Positions 1 to 10,850 of a DNA stretch of 64,000 nucleotides are shown piece after piece; the stretch's first letter is position 1, and every line of letters starts with the position of its first letter. The notes under the pieces are model-generated. The model saw only the letters and a list, made by a program, of their open reading frames with translations. It did no database searches and was not told the origin of the DNA. Source of the stretch: Quercus robur (lineage: Eukaryota > Streptophyta > Magnoliopsida > Fagales > Fagaceae); the NCBI RefSeq assembly GCF_932294415.1, contig NC_065535.1, forward strand, positions 12,494,282 to 12,558,281. The letters run 5' to 3'. Position numbers and translations under genes: made by a program.

Positions 1-766
1 TATAAATAATTGTTTGTAATTTTTGTATGGACCCTACTTACACGTCAGATAGTTGTGAAAAATGCGCTTGAAATTGTTTGCGAGCGATAATTATTATTAA
101 TAGTGAAAATTCAGAAATTCAAAGTTTGAAAATGACAACGAGAATCACGTCAAAACTCGGACACGGTGGGCGGGACTTCGTATTATACTTAATAGTCTTC
201 TCTTCGTTATCCCCGTCCTCGTTCTCACACTCAGACAAGGTCTATTTATTTTACAAAGTCATTGGTATTTAGTTTTGTTGCAAATATTTTATTTTTTTTT
301 CCTCAAATTCTAATTAGACCAAAAAGAAACTAAAAATTTGTTTCTACCACGAGATTCTCGTTGCCTTTTTGAAACGCGGTTGTATCTCTCTTTTCTCTAA
401 TCATAAGAAAGTCCACTGTCTATATAACATAGTCAAACACACGAATTACATTCCCTCTTGGCTTCTTCAAAACTCTCTTTCTCTCTCTCTCTTGTCTCTC
501 TTCCTCTTGTTCTTTCTTCTTCTTAATCATAGTATTCAATTCAGCTTTTGATTCTGTCTGAATTCAACAACTCTTTTACTGTCTCTCTCTCTATATCAAG
601 TCTGTTTGGTTACGTTGACTGCTTGCAAATAGTTCAGAACACTGTTCTATTGGTCTCAGCTCATTGATTTTTGTTTTTTTGGATATAAATTTTGTTACTT
701 GGAAAAAGTTATGCTACAAAGACAAGTTTGAGAACTCATTGAATTTGGACAGCTTTGGGAGTAACA
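1..766 (+). promoter_or_regulatory. Upstream region and 5' leader of the PSI gene
   Basis: No coding unit is supported here. A TATA-like tatataa lies near 420-426, followed by a pyrimidine-rich stretch (CT runs near 470-500 and 580-597), which is typical of plant 5' leaders. Short open frames in this stretch have no recognisable content. The leader probably contains part of the transcript upstream of the ATG at 767, but the transcription start is inferred only. Confidence 0.45.
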
Positions 767-3700
767 ATGGGAGGTTTATGTTCCGGCGGGACGGTCAAGC
801 AAAATCCAAAAGTCACTGGGGATTATACGAACACGAACAAGATCAAAACCACCAAACAAGAAGTCCCCGACTGGAGTTCAAATCCTTATGCAAATGGTAT
901 CACCAAAACCACCAAACCAAAGTCCCCTTTGCCTGAGCCTAAGCCGGGGCGGCCAAAGCCGTTTCCCAGTGACTCCAAGCCACCAACGCCGCCTAGTATC
1001 AAGCCATCGCCAACTCGGTCCACGCCATCTACGCCAACTAGGCCATGGGTGTGTGCTTTTATGACTATTAATTTTGTTATGAATTATGAATTATGACTGT
1101 TGTTGTTGTTGTTTTTTTTGTTTTGTTTTATTTATTTATGAATTATGATAGTTGACTTAAGGTTAGACGAAAAAAAAAATCATTGGTTATACTATGGTAG
1201 TTACAAGAAATGCATAATGCAATTAGTAGTAGCTCATTTGGTTTGAAATTATAGGTGTTTGGGAATAAGGGATAGTTCATGTTTCATAGGTATATGCTAT
1301 GAAATTGATTGTTTGATGAGAAAAGAAGTTGAATAGAGCTTTATTTGCAAAGCCTAGAAGTATTAGATCTGCATAGTAGCAAAGAAAAAGTAAAAGGAAA
1401 GGAATTATATGTTTGAGCTATTGCCAGACAATTCAGAAGATGGCTCAAAAGAGTAAATTAACTATAATCTGAACAATCAGGACGGCAATTGATGCTGGAT
1501 TAAATATGCTACATGATGAATCTACTCGACCATGGTGCAAGGGCATATTTGATCCTGATCTCAGTTCTCTTATTGAGATATTTTGTCATCCTCATCACAG
1601 GAGCTAATATTGGGAACAGAAGTTTCATGTTTCTCAGCACTAGTGACTTAAGAATGAATTCATAAAACAGTACTGGGAAGTGGGAATATCCTGCTTGGTT
1701 CAGTAAGCATAAAGAAGAGTGGTCATCAAGTAATTCCTTGTATTTTGGAATGAGTGACTTCCCTGAACATTTTAGGGGAAAGGAGAACTATACTCCTATA
1801 GGGGCTATTGTGATTTGCCGCAAGTGAAGCTTATATCCACAGGTGCATGGAAAATAGTAAAATTGATCCTGAATTCCTCTAAAGTTTGAACAAGTAGTAT
1901 TAGATGTATATCTGGGCTCAATGATCTGAGACAGTCAGGAAGAAATGTAAAGCACCCTGATCTGTATTTAATGCAGTAATAGACATCAATTTTCTCTTTC
2001 TTGATGATTTCTGTTCTCAAAATCCGAAAACATAAGATAGAACAAATCTTTTAAGCCAGTTTGTATATATTTTCTTGTATAATCTGGATGCAATAAATGT
2101 TTCACTGCTTAGATTAGGGGTACAATTTTTCTGAATGTTATTCAAGAATGTCTATCTGGGTTTGTCATGTTAGATTATTAAATAAACATTCGAATTTAGT
2201 GATCTTGAATTCTGTTTAAGGGAATATTGTTCCCTTTATTGGCATTTGATATACTTTCATTCATATTTGCTTTGGTTTATTTTGTCTTTTGCTTTTGTAG
2301 ATTATCCCGAAGGGAATGTTTAAAAAAGGGCCAAAGGTCCATGGCATGACTTCAAGAGGGAGCACAATATCTATATTGGCATTTGAAGTAGCAAATACAA
2401 TAGTCAAAGGTGTGAGCTTGCTGCATTCTCTTTCTGAAGAAAATATCCGGGTTTTGAAGAAAGAGATCTTACATTCAGATGGAGTAGGACAGTTAGTTTC
2501 CACAGATATGAAGGAGTTGCTAAGTTTTGTTGCTGCTGACAAAAGGTTGTTTCTTGTTACAGAGAATAGCTTGCTTTTGCTACGAGTTGTTCTTGTCTAT
2601 AATTTTAATTTCTTTTCTTTCTCCCCATCTTTTACCTTGGGGCAATTTTAGGCAGGAGTTTGAGGTCTTCTCACGAGAAGTGATTAGGTTTGGAGATCAG
2701 TGTAAAGACTCACGGTGGCACAAATTAGATAGATACTTTTCCACGTAAGTTGAATCATAAAAGGCAGTTCAGATATATAGCTCATGTTTGCTGACAATAA
2801 AAATATGATTATTGGACCGGTTTGTATATTTCAGATTAGATTCGGGCTATCCAAGCCTCAAACAACATAAAGTAGATGCAGAAACGACCATTAAGGAGTT
2901 GACTGCTCTAGCTCAGCATACTTCTGTAAGTTAATATAAAGATTTGCATTTATATGTGCGCCTAGTTGGTGAAGTAGTGATTAAGCAATGTCATATGTGG
3001 CATTTGATCATTCTGTATAAATGCTAAATTATACGTTTAGTTCATTCTTCCTAATCCCATCTGCTATATATATAAGCCCACTTCTGAGACATGTTGGAGA
3101 TGTTTTATCAAACCATTTAAAGTGTAGACCCTGCAATTTTTTACTATAAGGCTATATTTCATGCATTATTTATGTTTTCCATTTTATCTATCTACAGTTG
3201 AAATTGGAATTTACACTTGGCTATATCTAACTTGTAGGAATTATACCGTGAGCAGCAAGCTTTTGAAAGATTTGAACATGACTTTCAGGGAAAGATTGAA
3301 GAAGCAGAGTCCTCGAATCTTCCTCGAGGAGGTTAGGCATCAAAAAATATTTTAAACTGGGCAAAGATTTGTTATATATGTGTGTCATATTACGTGGAAC
3401 TTTTGATCAGTGTGATTAGGGACATGCAAAGCAATATTACCGAAATTTGTTATGGTGATTAAATATAGTCATGTGCTGTTGGACCAACAAACTCTTTTTT
3501 TACATATCAGTAATCATATGTCATGCTACACAAATAAATAAAATATGTATATTTAAAATCAGGCAACAATACTGTCCAGTAAGTAATATTCTTGTATTGT
3601 TATTTGAAGGATTTACTTTTTAAATAACTCAAAAAAAAATCTCTCTGCTCTTATTGGTACTTATTTTTCATTTTCTACCTTCTGTTGTGCTTTGTTGGCC

Positions 3701-6700
3701 TTCTGTCTTATCATCATTTAGATGTATATTAAAATTTTTGGTGTGATGTCATCAGTGTCCTCTTAAAGTTGTTAATTATGGATTAAATCTTGAAAATGTT
3801 TTCTAACTGCTAACTCCTTAGCAGTGGTGCTCTAATTTTATTAACAGGTCACTTTATTTGTAATTGTAGGAGAGAGCCTCGGAGTTTTTCAAAGTGAGCT
3901 GGCAGAACAAAAAAAGCTTGTAAGGAGTTTGCAGAAAAAATCCCTTTGGTCGAAAAATTTGGAAGAGGTATATAACTATGAGTGCATTTTATTATTTCTG
4001 AAGAGAGAAAACTGTGATATTTGGATACCTAGTATAAAAATTTAGTATCAATTTGCTTGTAACAATTGTTTTTCAAGGTCGTTCGTGCTTCAATTTATAA
4101 ATTTAACTGCTATTTTTTGGTTTGTTTTTGTTGTACTCTGTGAATTCAATATTACACTACCTCGTTTGATGTAAATGGCAGTCAAGTATAAATACCTATT
4201 GATTTAATATGAAACCTATTATAAAATAGAGGAAAGTGTCTACGTTATTCAGTCTCACTTTCCGTAGTACAGAGTACAGTATTTGTTTATCTTCGCAAAG
4301 TTACTCATTTTCCAGATTCTGTTGCTCATTGCAGATTATGCAGAAGCTTGTAGATGTTGTTACCTGTATACATCAAGCTTTTTGGAAAGCATTTGGAACT
4401 AGTGGTATAAAATCAACATCCTATAACAATAAATTGCCTCATAAATGTGATAAACATGGTGAATGTGTTATTCATGATTTTTTATTTCCTTCTCCCTACT
4501 CCAAAGGACTTAGTAAGTTTATCGCTTGAACTTGACCCTATCAAATGCATGACTTATCATCTGAGTATGACTCAACATTTTATTTTATGGATTTGTTTTT
4601 TCCTGAAGCAGTGAGTGTTAGGAGTACCACAAGAGAGTACTTTGTTTGAAATGAAAGTCTCTGTTAAATTACCGATTATCCCAAAAGCTTAAACTGTTAG
4701 GAAATGGTGAATTTAATTATTTAATCATAAGTCTAACACTCCCCTTCACTTGTGGGCTTAAACTTTCCCTTTATAAGTGGGGGCCCAACAAGTGGGAATT
4801 TAACATTTTAAATGGGAGGTAGAGTAAAATCAGGGATCGAACTCAGGATCTCCCGCTCTGATACCATGTTAAATTACCGATTGTCCCAAAAGCTTAACTG
4901 TTAGGAAATGGTGAATTTAATCATTTAACCATAAGTCTAACAGTCTCATACTGCCAAAGTGCAAGATCTGCAAGGCAGAAAGTTGTAGGGTCTGTAGAAC
5001 TTCTGTTACTGTGGGCAAGTGGGTATTGTTTAGGCTTTAGGAGCATTTATCATATCCATTTTTAGGTATACAGATTATTCACCAATATTTCAAAATTTAC
5101 TCTAGCCACTCTTGAATCTCTCAAGAATGTTCATCTTTTTGCTGAAAATTACTACAGCCTCTGCCTATTGCCAAGTATGCCCCAGTCATATAGGACATAA
5201 TAGATTTGGTTTAATTGTGTTTTCCTTGCAGCCTTTGTCTCTTACAACTATTTGGGCCCTAGTTTTACTACAGCTTTTGCCTATTGCCAATGTAATAGTT
5301 TTGGTCGAAATGTGTTTTTCCTCTTGGTTTGATGTCCTAATTAGAGTACTGTTAAACAAAATCAATGACCTGTCAGTTATTCCTTGCATGTGTTAAACTA
5401 ATTTCTTATGTGAAATAAATCTGAATGTGGATTCAATTATATGCAATTGAATTTCATTACCTAGATTCTTTCTTTTAAAAAACATGGTTTTATGATTTCT
5501 TTGCAACATGGCATTATTTTTAAATTTGCTAGTATCCATCCACTATTGATTTTCCAGATCTCCTCAACTACATGTCATGAGGACGGATTAAGACTTGTTG
5601 TCTTAGGAAGATGTGCTTCATTACTTATAAAATTCTTATGGAGTTGTCATTTCATGACAGGTATAGCATTGGTCAGCAAGGAACCTCGTAAGGGTTCCGA
5701 AAGACTTGGTGAAGCTGGTGTTGCATTACACTATGCCAATGTAATCAATCAGATAAATATCATTGTGAGTAGAAATCTCCCCTTTTTGGTAACCACTTGT
5801 TCGTATATTTGGTATAGATTTTCCATGTATATGTATGTGAATGGAATGTTATATGCTAACAGGCATCTCGGCCAACTTCCCTTCCTCCAAATCTGAGAGA
5901 CCAATTATATCGGGCATTGCCAACCAGTGTTAAGACAGCTCTACGTTCCCGATTGCTTGCGGTTGATTCCAATGGACAGGTATTTCCTCTGAAGAAAAAC
6001 CGTTTCAATTTCTTGTACTTTTCTCTAATTAATTCATTCTATTGCTTCCTGGAAATTCAGCTTTAAGTGTCTTTCTTTGGTCACATGGTGTATGCGTTTA
6101 CACATTTTTGTAACTAACATTCTTCATTGCTTCACACTGTCTTTCTCTACAGCTCTCAATTTTTCAGGTCAAAGCTGAAATGGAAAAAACTCTCAAGTGG
6201 CTTGTTCCAGTTGCCACAAATACCATTAAGTAGGTTATACAAAGTGTTGGGATTTTTTTTTTTTCTTAACATGTCTAAATTCTACATGCTACCATTCCAT
6301 TTCTGGTATATATATAATTGAGTGTTCCAATTTTCAATTCTTTTTTTCCTCTCTTTTTCCGGGGGTTCTTTTCTAAATTTTGAGTATTGTTAAGAGTATT
6401 TCATTTAAATTTATGCTAATTTTCCTTTTATTTCTGTTGGTGACAGATTACATCAGGAATTCGGGTGGGTTGCACAATGGGCAAAAGATAGGTTAGTTAA
6501 AAGGCCTTTGTGTATGTGTGCATGCATGTGCCTGTTTGTGCTTGTGTTTCCAATAATGGAATATTTAATGGTTTCATAATTCAATAGAATGATATTTAGT
6601 AGTGTTTGTTCTCATTTGACAGTTACGAGTTGGGCAAGAATTCAACCACACCCAGTAACATGACCCGCCTCCAGACTCTCTATTATGCGGATAAGCAGAA

Positions 6701-7118
6701 AGCAGATGAATACATTCTTGAACTAGTGACCTTGCTTCACCGCGTGATCAGCTTAATAAGACGCAGAGATCATGGTTTCAAGCCTCAACCTTTACGAACT
6801 CCAACTCGTAAGGCGCTATATTTTCATTCCAAGATGCAGCATTTCCAGTCCATGAATTGTAGTTCTAAAATCCATGGAATTCAACCTTCTCAGGAAGATA
6901 GAAATTTGTTAGATGAGGTGATTGGAAGTCTGAGAGTGCCTGGAATCAGTAAAAGTCAGGAATTTGGTACGGCCAAGAAGAGTGAGACAACAGTGTGGCC
7001 TTTGAGCAGGAGCACAGGAAGTTCTCCAAGTAGGGAGTTGGGTGCAATACAAGACTTCCAGACTGATGTTAAGGATATAATGGATGACCTAGAATATATA
7101 TACAGTGAGGCTTATTAA
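767..7118 (+). CDS. PSI: PSK SIMULATOR-like protein (DUF3475 + DUF668), 12 coding exons
   Basis: The family promotes cell growth downstream of phytosulfokine peptide signalling in Arabidopsis. Coding exons read as 767-1048, 2301-2545, 2652-2744, 2835-2925, 3238-3331, 3870-3967, 4335-4404, 5661-5764, 5863-5979, 6153-6229, 6447-6491 and 6623-7118. All junctions are GT-AG, phases agree, and the sum is 1812 nt (603 aa), close to family length. The start MGGLCSGG is a likely N-myristoylation site. Residues to about 94 are Pro/Lys-rich. DUF3475 begins near residue 117 (SILAFEVANTIVKG) and DUF668 near 338 (GEAGVALHYANVINQ, later AEMEKTLKWLVPVATNT). A conserved ADKQKADEYILELVTLLHR block follows. The ATG at 767 is preferred to an upstream in-frame TTG at 755. 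Intron 1 is the longest (about 1.25 kb) and a degenerate copy of it lies at 17.4 kb. Exon 10 could start at an alternative AG nearer VKAEMEK. Confidence 0.93.
4662..4942 (-). mobile_element. TRIM (miniature LTR retrotransposon) in PSI intron 7
   Basis: Two direct terminal repeats of about 76-77 bp (4662-4738 and 4867-4942), each running TGTTA...TAACA on the plus strand, enclose about 128 bp without coding capacity. Next to the second repeat, the minus strand reads tggtatcagag, the usual initiator-Met tRNA primer site, which sets the orientation. Both ends are flanked by the 5-bp repeat gtctc (4657-4661 and 4943-4947). The element looks structurally whole and, like TRIMs in general, never coded for proteins. 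It lies between coding exons 7 and 8 and should be spliced out. Confidence 0.85.
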
Positions 7119-7137
7119 GGATATCATGGATGGCCTA

Positions 7138-7184
<47 letters not shown>

Positions 7185-7197
7185 GTGAGGTTTCTTA
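7071..7197 (+). repeat. Duplicated end of the PSI coding region with (TA)n expansion
   Basis: The last coding segment (7071-7116, aaggatataatggatgacc...) is repeated immediately downstream at 7117-7197 (aaggatatcatggatggcc...). In the second copy the internal TA run has expanded to about 42 bp (7140-7181). The stop codon (7116-7118) sits at the junction, so the second copy is untranslated and probably lies in the 3' UTR. Confidence 0.85.
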
Positions 7198-8561
7198 ATC
7201 GATATCCCCTTTCAGGCATTTTTTTTCTTCACTCCCAAAAATTATTTATTCATTTGCCTCCATCTCTTTATTCCGTGGCATTTTTGGCCAAATTCTCATT
7301 TCATCGTGTATATCCCTGTATAGGTGGGATCATTGTAAGTAACTTAGTATATGATATGATGATTATATCACAACTTTTGTTTCTGGTTTCTCAAGTAGTA
7401 GCCCAGTGGAATAAGAGATGGAGGCAGTCATACAGTTCAGCTTCAAAATTCAGTATCTGATAGGTCAAAAACGTATTGATCACTTTTAATGAATTAACCA
7501 ATTAATTAGCTAAGTTAATTAATTAATTCAATTAGCATGTAATAAGCATGGTAGCACAAACAAATCACCAACTAAGTTAAAATGCAACGGAAAATAAATT
7601 GACACGGTGATTTGTTTATGAATGGGGAAAACCTACACGACAAAAACCTCACTGGGTGATTTTAAGGTCATCACTTGCGAGAATTCATTATCATCCCAAC
7701 AAGCTGTTACAAGTAAATGAATTTCAGTACCTTATACCAATCTACAGTTGAACTCTTACCTCAATACCCAATTGGACTTGTTCTGTAATAATAATCTCCT
7801 CTTTCAATGCACGGTTCCCAGTACATGACTAAACAATTTGATGCGCGTATTCTAGTACGTGGCTTACTCAACAATTGAGAAAGATGTTAGCTGCAAAGTT
7901 TTTTAATTTATCTACACGATGAAGATCACGAAATTCCTTGGTTACAAAACCCTATGGTTCACAATATGCTTGTGAAAAACTTTTGCATTGAGTTGCATAA
8001 GTTGTGACGGCTCTTAAAACAATCCTTATATATATTTACGGTTGTGAGAAAAGAAAACTCAAACATCTATTCACGGATTAGAGTGAAATCAGATTTGAAA
8101 AACTGATTTTCATAAACCTCAATAGATACCTTTTCTGTCAAGCAGCTGTCAAGCATTGAGCTGAAACAATTTTTTTAAACCTCAATAGACTTGCATAGTT
8201 TTAACACTTGAACTTAAAACCTTGTTCCTTAAAGTATTAAACACATCCTAGATCTACCCAAATATAAGAAAAGTGCATTTTATCAAAGAATTAGCTAACT
8301 TTATATTGACATATATTCCTAACATGATTCACATATGTCCTAACTATCTCCCCCTTTGGTAATCCATGACAAAACCACAACAAACAAATGAACATATGAG
8401 AGAAGTCATAAATCACTCAACTCATACTAACTTGTTAAATACAATAAAATCTATCTTAACACAAACTCTTGAAAAACTTTGCAAGAAGAGAGTTCATGAC
8501 ATGGAAGACTTTAACAACCTGTATTTCTGAAACACTTTAAACAAAATTCATCACGGTATCT

Positions 8562-8884
8562 TAGGTTCCGTTTGGATACAGTTGAAAACTGAAAACTGAA
8601 ACTAAAAACTGAAAAATATTGTAGCAAAATAATTTTTAAATGTGTGAATAGTACCGTGGGACCCATTTTTAATGAAAAAGTTGCTGAAAAGTGAAATTTG
8701 TGGGTCCGTGAACAGTACACAATGTGCACTGATTGGCTGAAAAAAATTTGAAAAGTCAAAATTTGCGGTTACTGTTCATTAAACGGTGCATGAACAGTAA
8801 CCGCAAGTCTAAAAAACACGTGAAAAAAAAAAAGGGAAAAAACACAAATGCGCTGGAATCAGCGCAATCCAAACGCAGCTTTAG
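8562..8884. mobile_element. MITE with gttccgtttggat-type ends
   Basis: A 320-bp segment opens with ttccgtttggata and closes with the inverse atccaaacgcagc. It is full of short inverted motifs (tgaacagtaac and its complement; gggtcc...). It has no coding capacity. It is inserted in the Copia internal region between the extra open frame and the 3' LTR. A related fragment with the same gggtcc(a/g)tgaa core sits at 35.5 kb. Superfamily is uncertain because I could not fix a target-site duplication. Confidence 0.6.
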
Positions 8885-9218
8885 TGTGAAACAGAAATAT
8901 AAGATTGCTTACAATATATATGAAACATGTGCATAAAGAGAAAAAAGAAACAACACATGTAAAGATAGGTAAATAACATACATCAACATATATATATCCA
9001 AGGATAAGTACAATGTATGTCAAATGGTCACAAGACTGGTATACATGAGATAAGTGTAAAAGAAAGAAAAGAAAAGAAAAATACCCTCACTACATCCCTC
9101 GAAGTATAAACACTCCCCCTATCACAAAAATCTCCTATGCTAACTCTCCCCTTATATACATGACTACTCTCATCTCAAAACCAGTCTCTGTCTATAGCTG
9201 CTTCGGTTGAAGCTGGGC

Positions 9219-10004
9219 CTAACTCTGTCTGACGGTAGCAGCGTCTATGGCACACATCACTGAAAAGTGTGTAGATTTTGGATAAGAGATAGAAAAATGG
9301 TGAAGAAGCCTTATGATAGCGGAAGGAAAGATGAGCTTATCATGAGTCATCGTATTGCTATAGACATCTATGAGGGAAAGAATGAAATGAGAGGGAAAAT
9401 CAATAGAGAGGCCCTCAAGGAGGGATAACAAAAATCGAGCACCAGGCTCTGTGATAGAATTATAGTGAGACAAAGGATGGAGAACGAATTTCATCACCAT
9501 GTTAAGGAACCTTGGACCTTTTGCAAAGCCAAAGCAAGGGGTGTTTTGACGGTCATCCCAAAATGAAGGTGTCTCACAAAATAAAAATGAGAGTTCATCT
9601 TTGGACACGGTCCTCAAACGATCACAGCTAGGGTAGTCAGGATGCTCTAGCCTAGGAACGTGTAGTACCTTAGATACAATATTCGGAGTAATTACGATGC
9701 ACGTACCTTGAATGCGAGTGATAAAATAAGGTACAAAGTAGTCAAATCCATCCACATTGGGGTAAAACTCCTGTATGATCACAGAGGGACAAGTGACTGG
9801 GATGATAGTGGGAATGTCAGTCTCGGAAAAATCCAATAAACTAACTTGGTGTTTCGAATGAATGCCTTGTCGAGAGAAGTTCTCCAAGAAGTCCGACTTG
9901 GCTATCTCATCACAGAACCTGACATAGGAGGGGGTGGAATCAGAGGAAGATGCCCCGAAACGAAGAGGGTTCCAAGACGGAGTATATTTGCGTTTAGGTG
10001 CCAT
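9219..10004 (-). other. Extra open frame of the Copia element (MAPKRK-type, about 261 aa)
   Basis: Part of the Copia fossil. The frame begins MAPKRKYTPSWNP at 10004 and remains open to 9219. It lies on the element's coding strand, between the pol remains and the 3' LTR, the position where some plant Copia lineages carry an additional or env-like frame. The protein resembles, from memory, a widespread plant family annotated as putative plant transposon protein (central motif CPSVIIQEFY; HVPRLEHPDYP). I see no signal peptide in the MAPKRK form, no clear membrane segment and no catalytic motif. Function is unknown. Confidence 0.55.
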
Positions 10005-10545
10005 AGAGCAAACTAACGCAAGAAAGAGAGAGGGAGAAAGAAAGACACACAGAAAAGCACCAAACAAATCAATATAAGAATATAAAGAAATGAAAGTACG
10101 TATGCATGAAAATGCATGAGCATGTGATATGTAACATAAAAAGCATCATGGGCTTAGCCCAATTCAAACCTAACAGCACACAACATTTCAACATATATAG
10201 CACACATCTATAATGCATGAAAATATAGTTAAAATGCAAATGTAATGCAATGCATGATGTTTTAAAATCATTTAAACAAAAACCCATCCCAAGAATTGCA
10301 CAAAAACTCCAAAATTTTGAAAAACCCCAAAGTTTATCAAAAATCCCAAAAATTAGGTTGAAAATCATGAAATGCATGATAAAAAGAGAGAAATAGAATC
10401 ATACCAAAGGAAGAAATCAACCTTGAGACCGAAGATTGAGTGGGGAAGTGATTTGGAGTGAGAGAGAGGTGTTTAGGAAGGTGAAAAGTCTGAAAGGATC
10501 AAGAGAGATCGAGTAGAAATGAGAGAAATGTCATGCGGACCCTAT

Positions 10546-10850
10546 TTATAGAAATCCCAGTTTCTCGATGTATCGAGAGGTGTCGAGAATTAAAACGTGA
10601 GAAATAGCTATTGAACAGCTATCAAGAGATGTCCATAGCAAATAAATTTCGATGGATCGAGCAGTTATCGAGCATCTAGAAACTTCCTCGATAGATCGAG
10701 TAGTTGTCGAGCAGTTATCGAGATTGAATCTCAAGAATCTCGATGGATTGAGATTGAGATAACAACTATCGAGAAAGGAAGCTGAAAAGGCTCAATAGAT
10801 AGTCTAGCTGTCGAAAGGTATCGAGAAGCTGTTGAGATTGCTTAAAAATA
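10546..10850. repeat. Cluster of (T)ATCGAG / CTCGAT motifs
   Basis: About 300 bp contain well over ten copies of atcgag, ctcgat or close variants (for example atcgagaggtgtcgag, gatcgagcagttatcgag), irregularly spaced. A cluster of the same kind occurs inside the solo LTR at 45.71-45.95 kb. It is non-coding and lies in the Copia internal region upstream of the extra open frame on the element strand. Confidence 0.7.

Noticed and set aside
755-766. Upstream TTG start for PSI
   Set aside because: The ATG at 767 gives the MGGLCSGG myristoylation-type start expected for the family.
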